A DNA stretch of 64,000 bases from Mikania micrantha (lineage: Eukaryota > Streptophyta > Magnoliopsida > Asterales > Asteraceae), in contig CM018690.1 of NCBI GenBank assembly GCA_009363875.1, positions 14,973,971 to 15,037,970 of the forward strand, in the 5' to 3' direction. Below are positions 1 through 11,200 of this stretch, piece after piece. The translations under genes were made by a program, and so were the position numbers. The notes under the pieces were generated by a model, which ran no database searches, had not been told where the DNA came from, and saw only the letters and a program-made list of their open reading frames with translations. Every line of letters begins with the position of its first letter. The stretch's first letter is position 1.

Positions 1-1214
1 GTTTAAAAATGTAAAACAAAGTATTTTATATTTAATATTATTATTTAATATGAGGTGTATTTATTGGAGAAAGAGGTGGGAAAATTGAAGTTGAGGGGCT
101 CTGTAATCACGTCAAGTGTCCCTAGAAACTTCGATTTATTATAATAGATAGATTTTGTCACATGTCATTTTTTTATATTTTTATTTATTCTTTTTCAAAT
201 TAAATGATATAATTATATTATCTAATTTATTAAATAATTATAAATCTAATGACTAATGATATTATATATATTTACATATTAAAAAAATAGTTTTAATAAA
301 TTAAAAATGAAATATTTTTTTATTAAGAAACACACTTAAAAATGCATACAAAATATGAACTTTTTCTAAAAAGTATTTTTTTTAAATAATAATTTTTTTG
401 AATTTTTTGTTTTAGGAAAAATGAAAGTTTTGTAAAAATAAGTTATCTTATGAAGTATGTATCATTTCAGTTTTCAACCCGTGTAACACACATGATTTAA
501 CCAAGTATGTGTATATATGAATATAGTTAACTTGTTTGTAAACGATGCTTGTTGATCACCGGCATACCCATATGTAAGGTTAGATTGCCGTTCTCCATCT
601 TGTTTTTTTTTTTTTGTTCAGTAGTATTTGTGTATGTGTGTATATTAAAAGCATAATCGATCCTTTTAATATTTTGAATTATCCACTTAAATTTGCATAA
701 TCAAATTGGTGATAAGAATTTGAACGACGGTGTTTGTTTTAGGAATGGCTCCTTAAATGATGTTTTGGATATATTTTAAAACATAAAAACTCATATAAAA
801 CACTTTAGATGTGTTGCAATTTTATTATGTTTTGCACCTTTTTACGAACATGATCGCTGATAAGATTTCTTGGATACATAGAATAAATGTTAGATTCTAT
901 TAGTTAGTTAGGATCTAGATTAGAAACCCTAGTTTTAAGGAATGCATGATGGACATGTTGATATTGTTTGTTTTGCGTGTTTTATGCTGGTTTTACTGAG
1001 TTATGTCGTAGATTATATGTGATTGATTGCATGGTAGTCTGCATTCCGTGTGCTCTACTGACTAGGTACTTGGTTAGTCTGCTATGTCGGTTTTTTGCTT
1101 TTATATTTATCCGTGCTCTATTTACATTATGTTTATGTGTATGTGATTGCCATATATTTCTACTTGTTTTTGTTTTTACATTAAGTCTGTTTTGGAAAAA
1201 AAAAAGGGGGGGGG
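1..1214. other. AT-rich intergenic or intronic DNA, no gene seen
   Basis: No exon with recognisable protein similarity is visible on either strand; the short open frames are low-complexity. Bases about 61-155 resemble stretches near 43,650-43,735 (shared words around AAGTGTCCCTAGAAAC and GATTTATTA), so the start of the window is probably the tail of a dispersed AT-rich repeat. A degenerate Helitron-like end (CCCGTGTAACACAC...TTTAACC) lies near 477-505. If the PI-PLC gene at 5514 has its first exons further upstream, this stretch would be intron. Confidence 0.5.
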
Positions 1215-1330
1215 GAATATTTTGATCCGAAGGTCTCTTCTGAAAACCGTCTACCCCTTTTGTGGTAGGGTAAGGTTTTTTCATCTCTTACCCCAGACCC
1301 TACTTAAAAGTGATATTTAACTGTGTTTGT
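1215..1330 (+). mobile_element. TS-type SINE fragment, 5' truncated
   Basis: The words GAAGGTCTCTTCTGAAAAC, a run of CTACCCC and a closing CTTACCCCAGACCCTAC match the 3' half of the tRNA-derived TS-like SINE family that is common in asterids. The reverse-oriented relative at 46464-46706 shares these blocks. No promoter boxes or target duplication could be placed, so this is a partial copy. Family assignment is from memory of the consensus. Confidence 0.45.
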
Positions 1331-2260
1331 TTATTTGTATATAAATTTAGTTTAATTGTCTTATTTTAGCATGATCCGGCTCGATCCGACCTAAACTGAG
1401 TAGAAAAAAATGTTATACAATGATGGTAAAACATCCTTGAAAATTTTCCACCCACATAAAAAAATTTTGGTTCGCCACCAACTAGTATTATATACGTCAT
1501 GATAAGAACCGCAAATGTTACCTTTTACTTAAACTTTCATATATTAAACGATTATATGATCATATGACTATATGTATTTCTTTTAGTATATCTAGTCAAT
1601 GTTATTTGTGCGGGTGTTTGGGTCGGGTTTTCTTCGGGAATTGGTGGCTGGTGGGCTATATGGGCTCCGTCCGTGCTCGGGCATCCTTTAGCCATTGAGG
1701 GTCGCATACAGAGTACCCGACATTTGATTAGTTGGACGTTAAAAAAAAAGTCAATGTTATATATGTGAATTTAATATCAATCGTTTATATCCGTAATAAG
1801 TAAAATACAACTTTATTGCAACTTTTGACGAATGCCAAGAGGAGACTTTATGAAAGGGTGGTTAGTTATTTTATTTTAATCATTTATTTTATTGGTTAGG
1901 TGTTGGAATTAGGTGTTTAATTATTAATTACTTTATGTTTTTTTTGGATGAAATCTTATTGTATAAGCATCTAATCTTCTGTGATATTCTACTTGTCTAG
2001 AGGGTTATGGAAATATTAATTTGGTAAATAAATGATTTTTAATATCAAAAGTGGCAATTTTTTTATTTTTTTAAAGGCCCACTGATTCCATGCTACTGTG
2101 ATTTTAATTAATTTAGAGGAACATGGCATTGTGTGCCTAAGAAAGTTTTTATCTGTCACTCAATTATTAAAGTTAAAACACTAAATGAGGTAGCCCAACT
2201 GTCAAATTAACTTTTTGTACACCAAACATGGCAGTTTTTTTTTTTTGCCCGCACTTTTTT
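1331..2260. other. AT-rich DNA, no gene seen
   Basis: No conserved coding segment, RNA gene or element with clear ends was found. A GC-richer patch at about 1610-1740 carries no recognisable protein. Confidence 0.5.
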
Positions 2261-2265
2261 GTTTT

Positions 2266-4449
2266 TGTAACACCCAAAACATTCGCGTGATAACACGTAA
2301 TATCAGAGTAGGTCCCAGCAAATTTTTCATTTTTCAAAAACCTTGTTTGACCTTCTTTATTTAATAACAGTAAACAAACATCAACATGTCACATATTTTA
2401 CAGTACTTAATTACATAACTACGTTTAAACCAAGATTTAGGAAGTTGCAACAAGGTTTGTTTGTTCGATTCCCGATCTGTCTCGATCCTTACAGCCGTGT
2501 CCATCAGGGTTGACCTACAACATCACACAATAACTCACATTAGTTCATAAGAACTAAGTAAGTAAACCCCAATGGTTTCTCAACCACAAAATGTGAAATA
2601 CATTTTTCACAATCAATACTCAATTCGAGTCATTTCTATTTAAATCGACTCTCACAATATAACAATATCATATTATTAATCATCAACTATTACTCACAAT
2701 AGTTTAATCAATATTACACTATGGTGTTTACATTCCTGTACCTCCACCATAGCTATTTGTCAGCCTTACTGACGATCTACACATTTGTAGTATCATAATT
2801 AATTCAAGCCTTAAGATGTTCACCCACCGGTACTTCCATCTAAGACAATTGCTAGCACCTCTAGCTATCCACCATTGTGGAGCCATAATTAATTCAAGTC
2901 TTAAGATGTTCACCCACCGGTACTTCCATCTAAAACAATTGCTAGCACCTCTAGCTATCCACCATTGTGGAGCCATAATTAATTCAATTAAATTACTATG
3001 ATGTTCACACACCGGTACTTTCATCATAGAATTCCCACACTTTCATTTACCCAGGGTATTGGATTTATCATAGGTTGTTGAACTTTTATTATTCAACTTT
3101 ACCCTATCACCAATGCCATATTTATCATACCATATATTCAACAACAATTCAATGTTTATTATATGATGTCATAGTTGTGGGATTACTTACCTCAATCAGA
3201 TAAGATATTAGCAACTGCAGGTTCCTTTCCTGCTTTATGACTAGTGGTTTGATTTCCACTACCACCACCTAGTTGCAAAATACATATATACAACTAGTTT
3301 CAACACATATAGCATATACAATCAAGTTCAACACACTTGACTGATTTGACTTTCTCAAAATCAATTCATCACATAACTGACTCTATCTTACTACATTTAG
3401 CAAGTTTTAGTCAATTATCACAATTATTCATATTTCATACCTTTCCAGGCATTTTATCAAATAATTGATGTTCATTATATTAGTTACGATCTCTAATAAT
3501 TGTTATTATTCAATTTTTATTTTTAAGATCGTAACTATTAATAATTCTAACATCAATTCATCATAATCATCGTTTAATCCATATTTTATCTAAAATCATA
3601 TTCAACCCATCCTACTAGTTATCACACCATGATATGGTTTCATGATAATCGGACATTATAACAGCTCAAAACAAGGCTTTGACCGTTAACAGTTTGAGTT
3701 TGTCATTCAAAATCAATCCTAGCCATCATCTAGGCAATAACCAACAACCCTAACCATATCATTACATTCAAATTCAAGATTTAATCAATATAAATCAAAC
3801 CAGAAGGTTTAAAATAAACCATTACCTAATCTGAGAGATTCCAACGGATGAAATGATGATCCGAACTTATTTTAACGCTTCTGGATGCGATCTAAACGTC
3901 CCGAAGGCTTCGAAACAAAGATTTGATGAGTTTGATGAAGATTTTCGTGATTTGAGAGCTGGTTTCGTCGAAATAGAGGATAGAAATGAAGATATGGATG
4001 AAAACTTGATTTTTATGCAAGTTGCTCGACCAGACAACCCCAGGCGCATCGCCTGGCGACCCGCAGCCACGCCAGGCGTACCGCGCGGGCCATACCGGCC
4101 TTCCAGAAACTTTCTACACCCGCGCGCATCGCCTAATTAAATCACGCGACCTGGGGCGTACCGCCCCAGGGCAAATTCGCCCGTTTTTCGACGGAAACTT
4201 CGTTTCGCGATTCTGGACAATCCGTAACTCCGTTTCGCGCACGGTTTTTGCCCACGTTCACCATTTTTCACATACTATCAACTTGTAATATTTACAATCA
4301 TCAAATCAACATAGATTTCTAGCACGATCACATGTGCTCTTGCCACTGATGATGTAATTCTCACATATGTTCCAATCACAACAACCACAATCTTTCAATT
4401 AACGATTATTTACAATACTTTTATTAAAAAAAAAAAACCGGTTGTTACA
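2266..4449. mobile_element. Solo LTR of a Ty3/Gypsy-like retrotransposon
   Basis: The element begins TGTAACACCC and ends GTTGTTACA, the short inverted TG...CA ends typical of LTRs. It is flanked by a perfect 5-bp target duplication GTTTT at 2261-2265 and 4450-4454. It is 2184 bp long, has no retroviral domains and no second LTR, so a solo LTR left by recombination is the simplest reading. It holds a 90-bp tandem repeat (2797-3030) and a GC-rich patch (4020-4260). The 95-codon open frame at 3853-4140 within it resembles nothing I know and is probably spurious. Gypsy assignment rests on the TGTAACACCC end and length only. Confidence 0.85.
2797..3030. repeat. 90-bp tandem repeat inside the solo LTR
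   Basis: Two nearly identical 90-bp units occupy 2797-2886 and 2887-2976, differing at two or three bases, followed by a diverged partial third unit with the same CACCGGTACTT core. Each unit carries GTTCACCCACCGGTACTTCC and CCACCATTGTGGAGCC. Confidence 0.9.
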
Positions 4450-4580
4450 GTTTTACATTAGAAAATAGAAATCAAGATTTTAATTTTTTTTGAACGACCA
4501 ACAAACATTTAATTTTATTAAGAGAAGCTAACCGAATAGCCATAAATATTTACAAACAAAAGATAATCAATTAGACATTT

Positions 4581-4787
4581 TTTTTGAACGACATTTGATC
4601 TTAACGTGTGAACCACTGATTTCCAGGTCACGTCACCAAGATCTAGTTACCATGACCTCTGTTGAGACCCCACCACCACCCCAGGAGGAGACCGCACCGG
4701 AAAACCCCCCGACCTCCCAAGGACCTCTATTTCGCCTTGTGAGGGATTTGAACCCGTGACCTTCCACAGGAAGCCAAGGGAGTAACC
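4581..4787 (-). mobile_element. tRNA-derived SINE, complete copy with target duplication
   Basis: An 11-bp direct repeat ATTAGACATTT flanks the element at 4570-4580 and 4788-4798. On the minus strand it starts near a tRNA-like head with a B-box GGTTCAAATCC (reverse complement at about 4746-4757) and ends in TTCAAAAAAA. The same family recurs at 12871, 18556, 37002 and at the window end. Pol III transcription is inferred from the B-box. Confidence 0.85.
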
Positions 4788-4798
4788 ATTAGACATTT

Positions 4799-5513
4799 AA
4801 AACAATAAGTTAAAAGACCCTCATTCATCCCAGTTGATTTGAGTTGCTTTGGACCTATTACGGATCCACAAAAACCCGAGTAACATTATTTCTTCCTGAA
4901 CAGTTAATTATTTTAAGCATCTTTTTGTTGTCTACAAATTATCTTGTTGAATAAAATTGTTTCGACAATAAATTTATGAGTTTATTTAATAAATGGCTTA
5001 CAAGTAATAATCAATTTGTTCTTTTAACTACTCCTGATTTTGTTACAACAAGGATTGTCACTATTTGAATTAAAAGGACCCCTAGAATTAGAAATACAAC
5101 AAATTGCTCAATTTTAGTTATGTACATAACGTCATAAATAAAATAGTTTTATTTAATAAAACTTAATAGATTACATAATTATATAATAAATATTATCACA
5201 TATAGCAATTTTAATAAAAAGTTAAAAACTACTACATAATACATATCATATTATTATATTAATTTAAATGACATAAACCGAAACGGATATCAAACATTCA
5301 AACCCATAACCCTTTGCTTGTTGTACAAATCACTAATTGAAAAACAAATCCTGATGCCTAAGTCACCAAATGACATTTTTTATGTTGGGTTACAAGTTTT
5401 ATAATCAGTAACAATCTTTATATTTTTAGTTGCTTAAACAATGAAAGTCGTAAATATCAATCATATTCCTGTAAATTTTGTAATTTGTGTAAATTGACTA
5501 CAATTCTATGTAG
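4799..5513. other. Probable intron or upstream DNA of the PI-PLC gene
   Basis: Nothing codes here. The last bases form a splice acceptor (CAATTCTATGTAG) immediately before the first visible PI-PLC exon. I searched for the catalytic-histidine exon of the paralogue at 48664-48801 and did not find it here or further upstream. Confidence 0.6.
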
Positions 5514-6710
5514 AATGGAGTTCGAGGGCTAATGTTGGATATGTACGACTTCAACAACGATATATGGTTATGTCACTCCTTTGGCGGCAAATGCTACAAT
5601 ATCACAGCATTCGTAAGTTCATCAGCTCTGACGAATTTGTGTTATATAATTAATATATAGAGTTTACTTTTCGTGTTTGCAACTTACAGCAACCGGCTAT
5701 TAATGTGTTACGCGATGTTCAAAACTTTTTGCAAGCAAATCCGTCAGAAATCATCACCATTTTCATCGAGGATTATGTCACATCCCCAAATGGTTTAACA
5801 AAGCTCTTTACAGCATCTGGTCTCACTAAATACATGTTCCCGGTCAGTCAAATGCCTAAAAATGGCAGTGATTGGCCCACTATCACAGATATGGTCAACC
5901 AGAATCAACGATTGATCGTCTTCACCTCCAAATCTTCGAAAGAAGCCTCTGAAGGGATAGCGTATGAGTGGACATACATTGTTGAAAATCAATGTAAGCT
6001 ACTTTTTACTAGACCATAATTAGTGACAAAACTAGGAACTTTTAACTTGCACAAAATTTAATCAAATCTTAACCTCAATATTGAAACATAGATGGAAATG
6101 GGGGACAAATTGCTGGTTCTTGCCCTCCCCGATCTGAATCAGCCCCGATGAACACAACATCGCGATCGTTGGTTCTTCTAAACTACTTTTCTACTAATCC
6201 CAATGTCACTGGTGCGTGTGTTGATAACTCTGCTCCAATCCTTTCCATGATGAACACATGCCAGATAGCTGCAGGCAATCGCTGGCCAAATTACATTGCC
6301 GTTGACTTTTACCAGGTATGGAGTCAATTTTGACTTTTGTGGTCAATTCTGAGGTCAGAGATTGATCCAGTGTTTTTGGTACAGAGGAGTGATGGTGGAG
6401 GAGCGGCTGAAGCCGTGGATGAAGCCAATGGTCATTTGACATGTGGATGTTCTAACATTGCTTATTGCGGGGTATATTTAATTTATTTTGTTATGTTTTT
6501 AATGATCTGAAAACTGTACTAATTGAACAAATGGCCGTGCAGGTGAACGGGACATGTAACACACCAATGTTGTCACCTCCACCACCAGCACAGTTGTCAC
6601 CCGGAGGTTCTGGTGATTCGAGTCATAGTTACTCAGTTCATGAAGTGGTTCGACTGCAATGGTTTGTCGGTGCACTATTGTCCACATTGATCATGCTACT
6701 ATTGAATTAG
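5514..6710 (+). CDS. PI-PLC X-domain protein, last five exons only
   Basis: Exons 5514-5612, 5690-5993, 6092-6315, 6385-6471 and 6543-6710 join in frame to 293 residues with no internal stop. All but the last have exactly the lengths of exons 4-7 of the complete paralogue at 47169-49212. The protein belongs to the plant PLC-like phosphodiesterase family related to Arabidopsis AT5G67130. Visible motifs are GVRGLMLDMYDF, the second catalytic histidine in LCHSFGG, the IIEDY-like FIEDYVTSP, KEASEGIAYEW and YIAVDFYQRSDGGGA. The C-terminus is hydrophobic (WFVGALLSTLIMLLLN), consistent with a GPI-anchor signal and a cell-surface location. Exons for the signal peptide, Cys-rich region and first catalytic histidine are absent from the window: either they lie beyond base 1, across an intron holding the solo LTR, or the copy is 5' truncated. 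Possible AATAAA poly(A) signals follow near 6897. Confidence 0.85.
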
Positions 6711-7720
6711 ATCGTTTTGTGGCTGAAATGCCCGCACACATGCGTATAGGTTCAACTACTTGTTGCTTATGTTGTATCGAGGATACTTTTGGTTCCCTTG
6801 AGTCTAACTGTACGAGTTTTGGATGTCATTTGGTGCAAACAAGTTTAATACCCAAAAGGGAGATTTTGTAACACGACTGATGACTCATTTGTATTAATAA
6901 AAATAAATAAATAATAACATTTGAATTTCAAATGTGCATATGGAGATCAAAATAAAAACATTTTGACAACAACAAATACAATATAAACAAGTCTAGCATC
7001 TTCTTTCGTTTTGACCCCTATCACTAGCTGCAAGTTGGCATTTTAATTAAAAACACATTGGTTTTTAATTACACTCATAATGCACGATCCCCTGTTGTGG
7101 AGCTTGGAGCACATCGCCAGTCTAGATGCATTGTGTTTCCATGTTGCGAGGTTGATGCGCAGCATTTTGCGTATTGCATATGATGCACACAACACACTGA
7201 TTTTTGGTCTTGTTTTATTTATTTTTTTGGAACGGGGTCGGGCTTCTTAATGTAAATGGATAGGCTAGAGATGAAGAAGAAGATGGATCAATGGAGAAAG
7301 CTAATAAACGTAGCATCTACGTTTCAATTTACATAATTGATGTCGCTACTTCATATATTCCTTTTAATCATACTATCATTTTGTAACACGGGAGTTTTAA
7401 TTGTATCATTTTGTTTTAGTTTGCAAGTAACTATATTCGTTAAGACCAAGTTATTAATAAATTGATTAATAATTGTATATAACTGTATTATTGTCAATTT
7501 AGTCTACTTAAATTATACAATGTATAGCAAATCTAAGTAACCTAAATTTATAAATAGGTAAATTTCTGTTGATATTTAAAAACTTGTTAATTTAAAATGA
7601 TGAGCACCACCTTCACCTGTAATATTAGAGATGCCTAAACAAGGTTTTTTATAGCAGAGGTGGGGTTTGGTCTTCATCCATGACCCGTGAATATGTAAAA
7701 ATTAAAGTTTATAGTCGGAG
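6711..7720. other. 3' flank and intergenic DNA
   Basis: After the PI-PLC stop the sequence has clustered AATAAA words (6895-6915) and then AT-rich DNA without recognisable genes. Confidence 0.5.
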
Positions 7721-8105
7721 ATAGAGGTGGCAATTTTTACCCATGTCAAAGGAAATGAGTTGGTTTGGGTGAACAATTGTAGTATAATGGGTTGAAATTG
7801 GTAACATCATAAAATTAAATGATGTTGAGATGCGTAGCACGGGTAACCAAAAAAGTATGTAAATGCAATGGATTCAAACATTTCATAATAATTAATAACA
7901 TATTTAATGAGAAAATCACTAAAAATTATCCAAATGGATTATTTGTTTGCTTATAACACATATTAAGTTTAAACTAAATTAATGTTTTTTAAGAACAATC
8001 CATTTAAACCCGAACTGATTTTGCTTAAAATCCGTTCTGACCCGCACCCATCCTAACACGAACCCAATATGATCCGTTACCCGACCCGCCTATTTTGCCA
8101 GGCAT
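7721..8105. mobile_element. hAT-like MITE
   Basis: Imperfect 8-bp flanks AGTCGGAG (7713-7720) and AGTTGGAG (8106-8113) bound an element starting ATAGAGGTGGCAATTTTT and ending TTTTGCCAGGCAT, related inverted ends. It has no coding capacity. A diverged relative appears to lie at about 11520-11870, sharing the CCATTTAAACCC/ATCTATTTAGATCC and ACCCAATNTAGCCC-type interior. Confidence 0.65.
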
Positions 8106-8233
8106 AGTTGGAGTTAAAAATAAACATCATTCTAATCCTAATATTACATCAACAACATTAGATCCTTCCTTGTTATAGAAACTAGAACATAGTAATTAAC
8201 AGCTAGAAATTAATAATTCAGAAAACTCAGAAA

Positions 8234-11200
8234 CTATGATGATCCGAGTCGAGTTCCAAATGAAGGGTCCTGATTGATTGTTCGTGAGAAATCGAGTAGT
8301 GATGGTTGGTTTTGGCTAAGCCATGGGTTCACAATTGTCCCATAGTTTGCTGTGATGTTGATGGACGGATTTCCATGGTTCATGATGCCAGAGGGTCTAG
8401 GGTTCGGTTGATGTGGCGCACACATGGAGTACAAATTTATCCCATGTCTCATTGTTAACATCTGAAAAGTTAATCAACATATAATTACTACTTTCACAAA
8501 AATAATAAAAATGGTAAATTGGGGAATGGTCCATTTTAGGCCATCTTTATTATAGCAGTATTCGTGTAATTTCAAATTTTGCACGAACATCACACGCATT
8601 TTATGTTAAAAAGGGTCACAAACTTGTTTACTTATTGATTTTTTTTTTTTAAAAAAAATGTGACGCAATTTAACATAAAACTTGTGTGGTCTTGGTTTTG
8701 GGCCATTTAGCAGCCCATTTTTTACATGTAGAAGCTCACAAGTCACAAGGCCACCCAAGTACGTACCTGCACCTGAAGCTGAAGCTGTTTCAGATACTCA
8801 ATGGCTTCATCCAGCATAGAAGCCTTGTCAGTCTGATGAATCAATCAATATTTGCAATTAATTATAATATCAATACATTCATGTATATATATTATATAAT
8901 TTATGACACATACAGACCAGACCTTATTTGAATTGGGTATAAGTTTCTGCAACGCCTTCATCTTCTCATTAATCCTGCTTCTCCTCCTCTGACCCAAAAA
9001 AATAAAAAAAAATAAATAAATAAATAAAAAGGACAATAGTTAGATGTGATGCAGCAGAATATGTATTTAGTGGTATTACCTTTTCTGACATATTATGAAC
9101 CTCGGCTGCTCGTGTTCGTTTCGACGGATTACGAGGAGGAGGGTTGGGGTTGGGGTTTGGGTTTGGGTTTGCAGCCATTTCTTCCACCAACCGTTCTAAC
9201 CCCTCCTTTACAAATTACAACAACAACAACGTTATTCCATTATAAGATTTTTAAAAAAATTCTCCCACTTTTGGTTTTCTTAATATAAACTTAGTTTTTA
9301 CTAAAGTAACATATTTTAAATTTTTTTACACGTTTATTTTATTATTTATCATTTTGAAGTATTTTCGCATTGCCAAAAATAAATATTTTTTTATATAATT
9401 ATGTGTGATAATTATACGTGACGTACAAGCCTATATTTTACGTATTAATTTTAATCCATGGAGAAGAAATCTAACATGAAAATAAGTAAAACTATACGTA
9501 CAGCACAATACGACATGTACAACATCAGATGTTAGGGAATGTTAGGAAATTTAAGGTTGTCAATTGCCGTACTTGTATATGCCACGTAAAGTGTTGTATG
9601 ACACATACAGTTAATGTGTAAGGAAATTTAAGTTACAACTTTTTTAACCTATATGTCACGTATGAATCTATTAGTGACATATAGAGGACATATGTGTCAA
9701 ATTATAAAAGTTGGGTGTAAAATAACCAAAGCCTTAAAAAAATCTTTGGTAGTTATTTACCATTCTAACTTATAAACATGGTCGGTTCAAGCTTTTTGGT
9801 GGCCCAAAGTTGAGTAAAAAATTGTGATTTTTTTCTTTAGTATATAAAAAAAATCTCATCTTTTATCCGAATTATGACACAGAAAATATAGATAATCATG
9901 ATGGAGAAAACTACAAAAAAACAAAAATCACAAACAAAATATGTAGATTAATTACAAATATCAAAAAAAAATTTTACACAAATCAGAATTCGTTACAACA
10001 AAAAAATTAAAAAGGCCATGTGAGACTATCTCATTGATAAAGACATTGCCTCTTATAAATGAGATAATGAGTTCAAATCTAAGCAAAAGAAGGAATCTTA
10101 TGGTGTAATTTAGAAGTATGAATATAATAATATGGATGTTCAAAAAACCAAAAAAAATTGAGACACCTAGATTTTGATGGCCTTGCTTATAAATAGTTTA
10201 ATTTTAGGTAGCGTTTGGTATGCATGAATGAATGGTAGAATGGAATGAGTCATTATGTTGGAATGAAAAGAAACGGAATTTTTTTTAAAAATGGGGCTCA
10301 TTTTAATAAATTGGTTACAAATGGGGTTGGAATATTTTTTTTTTCACAAATGGGGTTATCTTCATTGGTAGTGACGAAAATAAGGAGAGATAAAATGGGG
10401 TTGTAGGTGTGTAAGAAGCCGGTACATGCGTCAGAAATAAAAAAATCATTTGAACCTCATTTTTGCCACTCCTAGTGGCGAAAATAGGGGGTAGCTTGTA
10501 CCAGTGTACTTTTTTTGCCACTACTAGTGGCGAAAATACCCATTTTTGCCACTCCTAGTGGCGAAATTCATAAAAAGCTTGACCGGTGTCCTTTTTTGCC
10601 ACTCCTAGTGGCGAAAAAACCCATTTTCGCCACTCCTAGTGGCGAAAATATGAAAAGCTTTTTTATTTCTAACGCATGTACCGGTTTCTTACACACCTAC
10701 AACCCCATTTTATCTCTCCTCATTTTCGCCACTACCAATGGAGATAACCCCATTTGTGAAAAAAAAAATATTCCAACCCCATTTGTAACCAATTTATTAA
10801 AATGAGCCCCATTTTTAAAAAAAATTCAAAGAAACGTGTTTGATTACCACATAGGAATGGAATGCACCATTCCACAAGGAATGTGATTCCTTCACTTTTG
10901 ACGATTTTCATTCCTTAAAGTAGGGGTGTGTTTTTTTCATTCCTTCTCTTGAAGGAATGATCCGACCAATCACCCGACCCATATCCAAAACCATTATCCC
11001 ACCCATGTCCTAAACCATGACCCGACCCATGTCCAAAACCATGAACCGACCCTTGACTCAAACAATGGTTCAACCCATGAACCAAACCATGACCCAACAT
11101 GACCCGATCCATGACCCAAACCACGACCCGGTCCACAAACCAAACTATGACCCAATCCATTAAATGCCTCATGATCGAACCATGAGCTAAACAATAACCG

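Noticed and set aside
968..1284. Open frames on both strands near the window start
   Set aside because: Low-complexity hydrophobic peptide with no family resemblance; its end overlaps a SINE fragment.
3853..4288. GC-rich open frames as a possible gene
   Set aside because: They lie inside the solo LTR, overlap in several frames and match no protein family.
10464..10650. CRISPR-like array of spaced repeats
   Set aside because: Only five short palindromes with unequal spacing inside a plant transposon; no leader or cas genes.
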